A stretch of DNA of 64,000 nt, from the NCBI RefSeq assembly GCF_900143005.1, contig NZ_FRCS01000005.1, forward strand, positions 558,001-622,000, written 5' to 3'. Below, one piece after another: positions 7,450 through 15,735 of this stretch (position 1 is the first letter of the stretch; every line of letters begins with the position of its first letter). This DNA is from Cryptosporangium aurantiacum (lineage in GTDB: Bacteria; Actinomycetota; Actinomycetes; Mycobacteriales; Cryptosporangiaceae). Both the position numbers and the translations under genes were made by a program. The notes beneath the pieces were generated by a model. That model made no database searches, was not told the DNA's origin, and saw only the letters and a list, made by a program, of their open reading frames with translations.

Positions 7450-8160
7450 GTGGACGGGCGGAGCCTGAGCGAGGTCTGGACCAACGTTCTGGGGACGCAG
7501 CCCGACCCGCCACGGTGGCTCGTGCTGACGGCCGCGGTCGTAGCGCTGGTAGCGGTCGTCCCGCACCCGCTCTGGCGGATCTCCCGGAACGTCGTGACGA
7601 TCGCACACGAGGGCGGCCACGCGGCCGCGGCGGTGCTGAGCGGCCGGCGGCTGACCGGCATCCGCCTGCACTCCGACACCTCCGGCGTGACGGTCTCTCG
7701 CGGCAAGCCGTACGGGCCGGGCATGGTGGCCACCGGCGCCGCCGGCTACATCACGCCGTCGCTGCTGGGTCTGCTCGGCGCGGTCCTGCTCACCGCGGGG
7801 CACATCACCGCGCTGCTCTGGCTCGCCGTGGTCGGGCTCGCCGCGCTGCTGGTGATGATCCGCAACGTCTACGGTGTCGCGTCGGTGCTGGTGACCGGCG
7901 GCCTCGTGTTCGTCGTGTCGTGGTTCGGCACGCCCACCGCGCAGGCCGGGTTCGCCTACGCGTTCACCTGGTTCCTGCTCGTCGGCGGCGCCCGCCCGGT
8001 GGTCGAACTGCAGCGGCTCCGCCGCCGCGGACAAGCCCCACAGTCGGACGCCGACCAGCTCGCGCGGTTGACCGGGCTCCATCCGTTGCTCTGGGTCGCG
8101 CTGTTCGCGTTCGTCGCGCTCACGTGCCTTCTGCTGGGCGCTCGCTGGCTCCTGGGCTGA
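7450..8160 (+). CDS. M50-like integral membrane metallopeptidase
   Basis: The 236-residue protein has five to six membrane helices and the zinc motif HEGGH near residue 53 at the start of a helix, as in M50B-type intramembrane peptidases. A GTG at 7450 with AAGGAG four bases upstream sets the start; longer frames run into the promoter region. No PDZ domain is present. The family cleaves membrane or membrane-near substrates such as anti-sigma factors, but no such partner is adjacent, so the substrate is unknown. Confidence 0.75.
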   Translation: MDGRSLSEVWTNVLGTQPDPPRWLVLTAAVVALVAVVPHPLWRISRNVVTIAHEGGHAAAAVLSGRRLTGIRLHSDTSGVTVSRGKPYGPGMVATGAAGYITPSLLGLLGAVLLTAGHITALLWLAVVGLAALLVMIRNVYGVASVLVTGGLVFVVSWFGTPTAQAGFAYAFTWFLLVGGARPVVELQRLRRRGQAPQSDADQLARLTGLHPLLWVALFAFVALTCLLLGARWLLG

Positions 8161-8296
8161 CGTCCGGTCACGTTCGGGTCACCGACCGGGGACGGGGTTG
8201 CAGCACCACTCGCGGACGATCGGCATAATGGCAGCCGCACATCTTCGGGAACACGGTTGAGCAGCCAGCCGCCCTAATGGGAGGGGTGGCTGGCTA

Positions 8297-8980
8297 GTGG
8301 TTGCTGCGGGTGACTCCGCGACCCCGAGCGACGTCGCGACGCTGCGCGACGAGCTTCTGACGGCACGGGCCGAAATCGACGGCCTGCGCGAGGCGATGAG
8401 CCGTCGCGCCGTCATCGAACAGGCCAAGGGCGTGTTCATGGAGCGCTACGGAGTGGACGATGAGGCCGCGTTCACGCGACTGGTCACGCTCTCGCAGAGC
8501 ACGAACGTGAAGCTCGTCCAGATCGCCGCCGACGTCGTGGCGCGGTCCGGTGCGGTCGGCGCGGACGGCGGACGGGGAAACTGGATCGACCGGGCGCTGA
8601 ACGCGTTCGGCGAGCCGGCGATGGTGGTGAGCCCGGTACCGACCGAGCGTGGCGCGGTGGCCGACTTCCAGATCGACCACGCCAACCGGCCCGCGGTGGG
8701 CTGGACCGGCCGGTCCCGGGAGCGGCTGCTGCGCGCGACCGCGAGCTCGCTCTTCCCGGGCCCGCCGGCGACGCTGCTGCTCAACGCCTGCCGCCGGGCG
8801 TTGGCGACCGGTGCGCTGGTGACCGCCCCCTGGCCCGCGGACGGCGAGAACACTGTGGACGACGTGGCGCGGCGATCGGTGCGGCTGCACGCGGTCCGGA
8901 TCAGCACGGTCGTCCTGGTGACCTGGCAGACCCTCGCGTCGGCCGACCTCGCCACCGAGGGGGGTCAGGCCCGGAACTAG
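8297..8980 (+). CDS. ANTAR-domain RNA-binding regulator
   Basis: The first ~85 residues form an ANTAR domain: a coiled lead (ATLRDELLTARAEIDGLREA) then RAVIEQAKGVFMERYGVDDEAAF, the three-helix RNA-binding motif. The remaining ~130 residues look like a PAS- or GAF-type fold but match nothing with certainty. ANTAR proteins act as antiterminators by binding paired hexaloop hairpins in nascent mRNA. Unusually the ANTAR domain is N-terminal here. The gene overlaps the convergent GGDEF/EAL gene by four bases. Confidence 0.8.
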   Translation: MVAAGDSATPSDVATLRDELLTARAEIDGLREAMSRRAVIEQAKGVFMERYGVDDEAAFTRLVTLSQSTNVKLVQIAADVVARSGAVGADGGRGNWIDRALNAFGEPAMVVSPVPTERGAVADFQIDHANRPAVGWTGRSRERLLRATASSLFPGPPATLLLNACRRALATGALVTAPWPADGENTVDDVARRSVRLHAVRISTVVLVTWQTLASADLATEGGQARN

Positions 8981-11289
8981 GCCTGCGCCAGGGACGCGGC
9001 GAACTCGTCGGGCGGCATCGGGCTGGCGAAGTACCAGCCCTGCCCGGCGTCACAGCCCATCTCCCGCAGGCGCTCGGCCTGTCCGGCGGTCTCGACGCCC
9101 TCGGCGGTGACGCTGAGCCCGAGCGCGTGCGCCAGCCCGACCAGCGCACCGACGACGTCGTGGTCGGCACCGGCCTCCCGATCCGCCGGACGCCGCTCGA
9201 GCGCCCGTCCGGCCTGCGCGATCGCCGCCGGAGCTGCCGCGGCCTCCCCCGGCCCCACCGCTGGTGGTTCGTTCGCGATGTCCTGGAGGAACGGCCCGGC
9301 CAGCTTCAGCTCCCGCACCGGGAGGTGCCGCAGCGTCGAGAGGTTGGAGAAGCCGGAGCCGAAGTCGTCGATCGCAATCCGGACGCCCTCGCCGGCCAGC
9401 GCCTGCAACACCTCGCTCGGCGCCTCGACGCTGCCGACGATCGCGCTCTCGGTGATCTCCAGCTGCAGCCGTTCCGGTGGCAGCCCGGTCCGGTCCAGCA
9501 CCACGGCGACGTCGTTGAGCAGCGAGGGGTCGGTCACCTGCCGCGCGGCGATGTTGACGCTCACCACCGGCGCCTGCCCGCCGGACGTCCGCCAGCCGGA
9601 CGCTTGCCTGCACGCCTCGGCCAGCACCCACCGTCCCAACGGGACGATGAACCCGGTCTCCTCCGCCAGCGGGATGAACTGCGCGGGGCCGAGTACCCCG
9701 AACCGCGGATGCTTCCATCGCACCAGCGCCTCGGCGGCCCGCACCGTGCCGTCCGCGAACCCGACGATCGGCTGGAAGTCCAGTTGGAACGCGCCGCTCT
9801 CCAGCGCCGCCGGCATCGCGGCCGCGAGCCGGCGCCGGGCCGTCTCCCGCTCGCCGCGGCCGGACTCGAACGCCGCCCAGGAGCGGGTCGGGTCGGCCTT
9901 GGCCCACTCCAGCGCGGTCTGCGCCGCCCGCAGCATCCCGGACGCGTCGACGCCTGCCGCGTCCACTTCGGCCACACCGATCGTCGCGGTCACCGGGATC
10001 GCGTGCGCGCCCACGGCGAACGGACGGGCCAGCACCGCGAGCACCCGGCGAGCCAGCGCCTCGGCGGCCCCGCGGTAGCCACCCGGCCCGACCAGGACCG
10101 CGAAGTCGTCCCCGTCGATGCGCGCGACCAGATGGCCGGCCCTGGCGATCTCCTCGGTGAGCCGGTCGGCCACCGACGCGAGGATCTGGTCACCGGCCTC
10201 GTGCCCCAGGCTGTCGTTGACCGCAGCCAGCCCGTCGATGTCGATGATCAGGATGCCGACCGGGTCGCGCGGCCCGGTGCGAACCAGCACCTCGCGGAGC
10301 CGGTCGAAGAACAGCGCGCGGTTGGGCAGGCTGGTCAGCGGATCGTGCAGCGCCTGGTGGACGAGCCGGGCGCGCATCCGGCGGCGCTCGGTGACGTCCT
10401 CGACCACCGTGAGCTGGTATCGGACGCCGCTCGTCTCACCGACCGGCGAGAGCTCCCGGCCGGGGCCGCCGGGCGGTGGCGGCTCGAACGAGTCCTCGCC
10501 CGGCGTGATGACCGACGTCGTCAGCTGTGCCCAGATGACGCCGCCACCGTTGACGACGAGCGGGCGCTCGCCGGAGACCGGCATCCCGTTCTCGCCGCGT
10601 ACCCCCACGTCGGTCGGGCCGGCGAACGCACCGTCCCGGTGGACCAGATCGTCCAGCCGCCGCTGGCGCAGTTGCCGGAGCGTGTAGCCGAGCATCGCCC
10701 GGAGCGCCGGGTTGGCCTCCAGGATCGTGCCGTCCCACTCGCTGATCGCGATGCCGACGGCCGCGTTCTCGAACACCGCGCGGAAGCGGGCGGCGTGCGC
10801 ACGGGACGCCGCCTCCAGCTCGCTCCGGGCGTGCAGGTCGGCCCGGCGCAACTCCTCCTGCTGGGCGAGCGTCTGCGCCCGCAGCGCCTCGGTGTAACCG
10901 GCCACGAGCGCGGACCGGAGCGCGGAGAGCCGCGTGGAGCGATCGGCGTTGCCGTTCGGTCCCCGGACGACCCGGGACGCGGTCGGGACGCCGAGCGGCG
11001 CCAGCACCGTGTCGTCGAACAGCTCGACGGTCCGGCCGATGAAGTCCGGATCAGCGAAGTGCCGGGCCACCAGCGCCGTGCCGACCTCACGGGCCGGGGT
11101 GGTGCGGAACGGAACCGTGGAGAGCGACCGGAGGAGCCGGGCGGTGTGGCCCCGCAACTCGGCTTCGATCTCGGCCGAACTCATCGGGACGAAGCAGGTC
11201 TCGTTGGCGATCTGCCACCAGCGGTGGGCAACGGCGTCGACGACCGCCGAGGCCACCACGACCCCGGTGCTTCCGGCGTGGACCGCCAC
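8977..11289 (-). CDS. PAS-GGDEF-EAL protein with degenerate GGDEF and altered EAL
   Basis: This 770-residue soluble protein has a helical N-terminal region, a PAS domain (about residues 175-300), a GGDEF-like domain and an EAL domain. The cyclase signature reads RIDGDDF (near 390), so the two Gly of GGDEF are changed. The EAL motif is intact (EALVRW near 518) and DDFGSG is present, but the usual KID is KLA and an Ala/Pro-rich insert of about 45 residues interrupts the domain afterwards. Cyclase activity is therefore doubtful and phosphodiesterase activity uncertain. The GTG at 11289 has GGAGG seven bases upstream. Confidence 0.88.
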   Translation of the reverse strand: MAVHAGSTGVVVASAVVDAVAHRWWQIANETCFVPMSSAEIEAELRGHTARLLRSLSTVPFRTTPAREVGTALVARHFADPDFIGRTVELFDDTVLAPLGVPTASRVVRGPNGNADRSTRLSALRSALVAGYTEALRAQTLAQQEELRRADLHARSELEAASRAHAARFRAVFENAAVGIAISEWDGTILEANPALRAMLGYTLRQLRQRRLDDLVHRDGAFAGPTDVGVRGENGMPVSGERPLVVNGGGVIWAQLTTSVITPGEDSFEPPPPGGPGRELSPVGETSGVRYQLTVVEDVTERRRMRARLVHQALHDPLTSLPNRALFFDRLREVLVRTGPRDPVGILIIDIDGLAAVNDSLGHEAGDQILASVADRLTEEIARAGHLVARIDGDDFAVLVGPGGYRGAAEALARRVLAVLARPFAVGAHAIPVTATIGVAEVDAAGVDASGMLRAAQTALEWAKADPTRSWAAFESGRGERETARRRLAAAMPAALESGAFQLDFQPIVGFADGTVRAAEALVRWKHPRFGVLGPAQFIPLAEETGFIVPLGRWVLAEACRQASGWRTSGGQAPVVSVNIAARQVTDPSLLNDVAVVLDRTGLPPERLQLEITESAIVGSVEAPSEVLQALAGEGVRIAIDDFGSGFSNLSTLRHLPVRELKLAGPFLQDIANEPPAVGPGEAAAAPAAIAQAGRALERRPADREAGADHDVVGALVGLAHALGLSVTAEGVETAGQAERLREMGCDAGQGWYFASPMPPDEFAASLAQA

Positions 11290-11602
11290 GCGCACGCCTC
11301 CGCTGAGCGTCGATATCCCGCAAACTCTGACGAGCGCCGAGCATACGGGCGGTATCGACCAACCGGAACCGGGCGGCCGCCCGACGTCCCCTCGAAGGCC
11401 CTGACCTGCGACGGCAGGCCGCCCGGGCAAATCGATACGTGGACGTATAAACCCGAACCTAACAGAATACGCACAGCGCTCACATCAGCGCTGGCTGTAG
11501 TCGTAAGATCCCCCCGGGGCGCACGACCGGCTGGCCCCGCTCGGCACTGGCTGCTCACCAGTAACCGCGCGGGCCGGCCTCACCGGCACGGAGAGGTGAC
11601 GT
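11290..11602. other. Divergent intergenic region with inverted repeat
   Basis: This 313-base gap separates the GGDEF/EAL gene from the roadblock operon. It contains an inverted repeat CAGCGCT-CACATC-AGCGCTG at 11474-11493 and a possible -10 element TAAGAT at 11504-11509, both suited to the roadblock operon. I see no gene in it. Confidence 0.4.
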
Positions 11603-11980
11603 GTGCCCGGGATCGACGAGAGCCTCCGCCACGCCATGTCCATCCCCGGCGTCCTCGGCGCCGGATTGGTCGACTATGCCTCCGGGCTCGCCGTAGGCAG
11701 CGCGGGCGACTGGCCGTGCGGTGAGGAGCCCGCTGCCGCCGGCGCCACCGAGGTCGCGCGCGCCGCGTTGGAGAACGCAACGTTCGCGGTCTCTGCCGTC
11801 GGCGACGTCGTCGAGGACATCGTCGTGGCGTCCGCCGCCCGGTACCACGTCCTGCGGTTCCTCAACGCGAAGCTGGACAGCCGACTCTTCCTCTACCTGT
11901 GGTTGGACCGGGAACACGCCAACCTCGCGATCGCCCGGCACCGGCTCGCCGGGCTCGCCGCCGACCTGGTGCTCGGCTGA
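11603..11980 (+). CDS. Roadblock/LC7-domain protein
   Basis: The 125-residue protein is a single roadblock fold with the pattern SIPGVLGAGLVDYASGLAVG near the N-terminus and a helical end. It is a clear paralogue of the last gene of this operon (13711-14082): both share ALVDY/GLVDY, the D-x-VEDI block and L-D-R-x-x-A-N-L-A. Such proteins, like MglB, act as GTPase regulators or scaffolds. A GTG at 11603 follows GGAGAGG. The stop overlaps the next start (TGATG). Confidence 0.85.
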   Translation: MPGIDESLRHAMSIPGVLGAGLVDYASGLAVGSAGDWPCGEEPAAAGATEVARAALENATFAVSAVGDVVEDIVVASAARYHVLRFLNAKLDSRLFLYLWLDREHANLAIARHRLAGLAADLVLG

Positions 11981-13104
11981 TGTCGGCGCCGAGAGCCACC
12001 GCGTCGGTGGAGGCTGTGGCCACGGTGGACGGTCCCCGCCGCTGGGCGGCTGTTCCGGAGGCACTGGACGAATTGACCGCGGCACGCGCCACCGGGGCGC
12101 TGCACGTCGAGGGCACCGTCGGCGGGTCGATCTACCTGGTCGACGGCGAGGTCTACTACGTCCACACGTCCGCGGCGCCGGGCGTCGACTGCCTGTTACA
12201 GGCGTCCGGCACTGTGTCGCCCGCGGTGTTCCAGACCGCCTGGACCGCCGGTGCCGCGGCCGGGCAGGTCGGCGAGGTCCTGATCAAGTCCGGCGCGCTC
12301 AGCCGGGGCGAGGCCGAGCTGTGCACCAGCGCGGCGATCATCGACGGGGCGTACGTGTTGCTCACCGCGTCGCCCGCGGAGGCCGGGCCGGTCCGGTTCG
12401 CGCCGGGCGAAGGCCACTGGTGGGGCGCGCTGCGGCGGGTCGGCACCGCCGGGCTCGACGCGCAGGTGCGGAAGCGGCGCCGATTACTCGAACGGACGCC
12501 ACCGGGCGACATCGACGACCAGCCGGTGGTCGCCGCGGGACGGTTGGGACGGCACCACGTCGTCCTCACCGACGTGCAGTGGGAGTTGATCGTCCACGCC
12601 GACGGGCGCCGTTCTCCGCGGGAGCTGGCTCGGCTCCTCGGGCGGTCGGCGTTCAACTCGGTGCTGGAGGCCAGGCGGCTGGTCACCGCCGGTCTGATCC
12701 GGGTGGCGGCTCGCGGTACGACCGAGGCGCCGACATGGAGTACGGCCGACGACGCCCCGAAGAACGGCGTCCAGCGCGAATCGGCCGCTCGGACGGCGTC
12801 CACACCGGCAGTTGAGGACAGCACCCCCGCGGAGCCGCAGCCGGAGACCGAGGGCTGGCGGTCGGGTCTGCTCAACGCCGCCGGCCGCGGGAGCGGCAGC
12901 AGGCGCAAGCCGGACCTCCCCCGTCGGGACAACCCGGGACAGCCCACGCCACTGCCGCGCCGTCAGCCGGGTGCGGCGCTCCGCGGTGTCGTGCCGGTCG
13001 GACCGCGAGCCGACGGGCGGTCTGACAACTCGATCCTCGACGTGCCGGAACCGGACCAGGGCCTGCTGTCCCGGGTCCGTACCGCGCTCGAGGGTCTGCG
13101 GTGA
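11980..13104 (+). CDS. DUF4388 (PATAN-like) protein with winged-helix segment
   Basis: This 374-residue protein starts with a DUF4388 domain (about residues 15-150; GALHVEG, GSIYLVDGEVYYVHT). A second part around residues 195-255 (TDVQWELIVHADGRRSPREL) looks like a winged-helix or MarR-like fold often found after DUF4388. The last ~120 residues are disordered, basic and Pro-rich, ending in a helix (LLSRVRTALEGLR). PATAN-type domains occur in signalling and gliding systems with roadblock proteins and small GTPases. It is translationally coupled at both ends (TGATG and GTGA overlaps). Exact function is unknown. Confidence 0.75.
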   Translation: MSAPRATASVEAVATVDGPRRWAAVPEALDELTAARATGALHVEGTVGGSIYLVDGEVYYVHTSAAPGVDCLLQASGTVSPAVFQTAWTAGAAAGQVGEVLIKSGALSRGEAELCTSAAIIDGAYVLLTASPAEAGPVRFAPGEGHWWGALRRVGTAGLDAQVRKRRRLLERTPPGDIDDQPVVAAGRLGRHHVVLTDVQWELIVHADGRRSPRELARLLGRSAFNSVLEARRLVTAGLIRVAARGTTEAPTWSTADDAPKNGVQRESAARTASTPAVEDSTPAEPQPETEGWRSGLLNAAGRGSGSRRKPDLPRRDNPGQPTPLPRRQPGAALRGVVPVGPRADGRSDNSILDVPEPDQGLLSRVRTALEGLR

Positions 13105-13628
13105 CCGCGCGCTGGCCGCTCGGACCCCGCCGTACGTCCGAGCTGCCCGGCCCGCGGCTCGGTACGGCACTGCCGAAGCGGCCGACCCGGCTGATCGGAA
13201 AGAAGGCGTTCGGAACCGATGGAGGCAGTGGGGTGGAGCGCGAGATCGAGGCGGACGTGCTGGCCGAGATCCGAGGTTTGCGCGACCGGGTCCGCCACGT
13301 GGCAGGCAGCTTGGTCGCGAGCGTGGACGGGCGGCTGGTCGCGCACGACACCCACGGCATCGAGCCGGACGGGCTGGCCGCGCTGTCGGCGGCCGTCCTC
13401 GGGCTGAGCCAGCGTCTGATCCAGACGGTGGGACCGGGCAACTTCGCCGAGACCGTCACGCGCGGCACGCACGGATACGTCGCGACGTACGCGGCCGGTC
13501 CGCGCGCGGTGCTGACGGTCGTGACCGGCGAGGAGACCAACATCGGGCGGCTCCACCTGGAGGCCAGACAGGTCGCGAACCGGCTGGCCCTCCTGCTGGA
13601 CGCCGTGAGCGCGGCGGAACGCCGATGA
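13101..13628 (+). CDS. Roadblock/LC7-domain protein with basic N-terminal extension
   Basis: The 175-residue protein carries a ~45-residue basic, Pro-rich N-terminus and then a roadblock domain (VAGSLVASVDGRLVAHD, LGLSQRL, TYAAGPRAVLTVVTG). It is only distantly related to the two other roadblock proteins of the operon. The GTG overlaps the previous stop as GTGA, so the proteins are probably made in fixed ratio and interact. Confidence 0.8.
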   Translation: MTARWPLGPRRTSELPGPRLGTALPKRPTRLIGKKAFGTDGGSGVEREIEADVLAEIRGLRDRVRHVAGSLVASVDGRLVAHDTHGIEPDGLAALSAAVLGLSQRLIQTVGPGNFAETVTRGTHGYVATYAAGPRAVLTVVTGEETNIGRLHLEARQVANRLALLLDAVSAAERR

Positions 13629-13710
13629 GAGGAGGTGGTCGGCGACTCCCCAGCAACCGGTAACACCCGCGCCCGCCGGGCGCGACCTCAATCTCGTAGA
13701 AGGAGAAGAC

Positions 13711-14082
13711 ATGGCATCCGTTGACACCGCGTTGAAAGAGGCCATGACGATCGAGGGATCGATCGGCGTGGCGCTCGTGGACTACAACAGCGGCATGGCG
13801 CTCGGCACGCTGGGCGGAACGAAGGACTTCGATCTCAACGTCGCCGCGGCAGGCAACACCGACGTCGTCCGCGCGAAGATGCGCACGATGGAGATGCTGA
13901 ACCTGGGCGACAGCATCGAGGACATCCTGATCACGCTGCGGCACCAGTACCACATGATCCGCCCCGTGCAGTCTCGCTCGGGTAAGGGGTTGTTCCTCTA
14001 CATCTCGCTGGACCGCCAGCGCGCCAACCTGGCGATGGCGCGGCACCATCTCAGCCGGATCGAGAGCGACCTCGAGGTCTGA
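13711..14082 (+). CDS. Roadblock/LC7-domain protein
   Basis: A compact 123-residue roadblock protein with a strong AAGGAG before its ATG, which suggests higher expression than the upstream genes. It closely resembles the product of 11603-11980 but retains more family-like polar residues (SIGVALVDYNSGMALG, DSIEDILITL). An 82-base gap with a small hairpin (around 13668-13682) separates it from the preceding operon genes. No small GTPase gene is adjacent, so any GTPase partner must be encoded elsewhere. Confidence 0.85.
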   Translation: MASVDTALKEAMTIEGSIGVALVDYNSGMALGTLGGTKDFDLNVAAAGNTDVVRAKMRTMEMLNLGDSIEDILITLRHQYHMIRPVQSRSGKGLFLYISLDRQRANLAMARHHLSRIESDLEV

Positions 14083-14091
14083 GGCCTGCGG

Positions 14092-14115
14092 GGCCGGGGC
14101 GGCGGCGCCCCGGCC
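14092..14115. terminator. Bidirectional terminator hairpin
   Basis: GGCCGGGGC (14092-14100) pairs exactly with GCCCCGGCC (14107-14115). It lies between the convergent ends of the roadblock operon and the tetR-like gene. Confidence 0.75.
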
Positions 14116-14124
14116 TCCTACCTC

Positions 14125-14760
14125 TCAGTCTTGTGGGGAAACCAGCACCGCACGAACGAAGTCGGTGGCGACGGGGCCCAGGTCGGTGAGCCGGTCGGCC
14201 CGGCCGTCCTCGACCGCCTCCAGGACGAGCTCGTTGAGCCCGCCGATCACCGCGGTTGCCATCGCCGGTGAGATCGGCCGGGCCCCCGGGTGTTCCCGGA
14301 CGCCCTGGGCGACCCGGTCGAGCAGCAGCGTGGCGAAGTCCTGCTGCCCTCTCCTGCGCAGCCGCAGCGCCTCCGGCCCGGCGGACTGCAACTCGAGCAG
14401 CATCGTGCGGGTGAGCGCGGGCTCGTTCTGCAACGCCGAGAGATACGCGTGCACGGCCGCCCGTACCTGCTCGACCCAGTCCAGCTCCGGACGCGCGGCC
14501 TCGCCGACCAGCTGCAGCAGCCGGTCGCTCGCGGCCGCGTACACGGCGAGGAAGCACTCCTGCTTGTCGGCGAAGTGCTCGTAGAACGTCCGCTTGGAGA
14601 CGCGGGCGTGTCGGGCGATGTCGGCGATCGTGACCGCCCCATACCCCTTTTCGACCAGAGCAGCGGCCATGCCTGCGAGCAGACGGCCCCGATGCCCGCT
14701 CATGCTCTCGATCGGGGTGGCCAGCTCCGGATCGGCACCACGCGTCGCGGCAGAAGTCAC
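14125..14760 (-). CDS. TetR-family regulator of the SDR/esterase operon
   Basis: The 211-residue protein has a TetR helix-turn-helix (residues about 25-72: VTIADIARHARVSKRTFYEHF, ADKQECFLAVY) and a helical ligand domain. I chose the GTG at 14760 because GGAGGGG lies six bases upstream; an ATG at 14835 would put the start inside the operator. It is divergent from the SDR/esterase genes, with three TGGTACC sites between them, so it probably represses both directions. Confidence 0.85.
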   Translation of the reverse strand: MTSAATRGADPELATPIESMSGHRGRLLAGMAAALVEKGYGAVTIADIARHARVSKRTFYEHFADKQECFLAVYAAASDRLLQLVGEAARPELDWVEQVRAAVHAYLSALQNEPALTRTMLLELQSAGPEALRLRRRGQQDFATLLLDRVAQGVREHPGARPISPAMATAVIGGLNELVLEAVEDGRADRLTDLGPVATDFVRAVLVSPQD

Positions 14761-14784
14761 CTCTGTACCCCTCCTCGCCCGGAA

Positions 14785-14822
14785 TGGTACCGTCACCCGC
14801 AGTCTGGTACCGACTGGTACCA
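14785..14822. promoter_or_regulatory. Triple TGGTACC operator between divergent genes
   Basis: TGGTACC occurs at 14785, 14805 and 14815. The last two form the perfect dyad TGGTACC-GACT-GGTACCA. Start-to-start spacings are 20 and 10 bases, about two and one helical turns, so all sites face the same side of the helix. This is the likely binding array of the TetR protein encoded alongside. Confidence 0.7.
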
Positions 14823-14847
14823 CGGCCGCTGACAATGGAGCGAAACC

Positions 14848-15726
14848 ATGTCACAACGGATGTCCCTGGCCGGTAAGACCGTACTGATCACCGGCGCCGC
14901 CCGCGGCATCGGCGCGGAGCTGGCCAGACAGGCCGCCGCCGCCGGAGCGCGAGTCGCGCTGCTCGGCCTCGAACCCGACCGCCTGGCCGCGCTCGCCGAG
15001 ACGCTGGGGCCCGGCCACAGCTGGGCGGAGTGCGACGTCACCGATCAGGAGGCGATGACCGCCGCGGTCGAGAGCACGCTCGCGGCGCACGGCGCGATCG
15101 ACGTCGTCGTCGCCAACGCGGGGATCGCGAACCACGGCACGGTGGCGGTGACGCCGCCGGAGGCGGTCGCCAAGGTCATCGAGGTGAACCTGATCGGTGT
15201 GGTCCGCACCGTGACCTCGACGCTGTCGGCGGTCACCGCGAGCCGCGGGCACTACCAGCTGATCTCGTCGGCCGCCGCGTTCACGATCCTGCCCGGCATG
15301 ACGCCGTACGCCGCGTCGAAGGCCGGCGTCGAGCAGTTCGCGAACGGCCTGCGGCTGGAGCTGGCACACAAGGGCGTGACCGTCGGGTCGGCACATCCGA
15401 TCTGGATCGACACCGACATGACCCGCGACCTCAAGCACGACCTGGGCACGTTCCGGCAGAACCAGCGCCGCCTGCCCGGCCCGCTGGGCACCGAGGTCTC
15501 GGTGGAGGACTGCGCGTCCGCGCTGCTCGACGGCATCGCGCGGCGCGCGCGCAAGGTGTACGTCCCGAAGTCCATCGCCGTCGTCTCGGCACTGCGGACG
15601 CTGGTCCTCGGACCGCTGTTCGAACGGGTGCTGCTCAGCCAGGCCCGGACGATGGTTCCGCAGTTCGAGGCCGAGGTCACCGCGAGCGGCCGGTTCTTCG
15701 GCGAGCACAGCACCGCGAAAATCTAG
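14848..15726 (+). CDS. SDR-family oxidoreductase
   Basis: The 292-residue protein is a classical short-chain dehydrogenase: TGAARGIG near residue 15 binds NAD(P), NAG is at about 90, and Ser (ISSAAA) with YAASK near 154-158 make the active site. The C-terminal ~60 residues extend past the Rossmann core and may bind membrane or a long-chain substrate. GGAG precedes the ATG. It is followed nine bases later by an esterase gene, so the pair probably processes an ester or alcohol substrate sensed by the divergent TetR. Confidence 0.85.
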   Translation: MSQRMSLAGKTVLITGAARGIGAELARQAAAAGARVALLGLEPDRLAALAETLGPGHSWAECDVTDQEAMTAAVESTLAAHGAIDVVVANAGIANHGTVAVTPPEAVAKVIEVNLIGVVRTVTSTLSAVTASRGHYQLISSAAAFTILPGMTPYAASKAGVEQFANGLRLELAHKGVTVGSAHPIWIDTDMTRDLKHDLGTFRQNQRRLPGPLGTEVSVEDCASALLDGIARRARKVYVPKSIAVVSALRTLVLGPLFERVLLSQARTMVPQFEAEVTASGRFFGEHSTAKI

Positions 15727-15735
15727 GAGAGCACC

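Noticed and set aside
9127-11724. An 865-codon plus-strand open frame opposite the PAS-GGDEF-EAL gene
   Set aside because: It has no domain and an Arg/Gln/His-rich composition; the minus strand encodes recognisable PAS, GGDEF and EAL domains.
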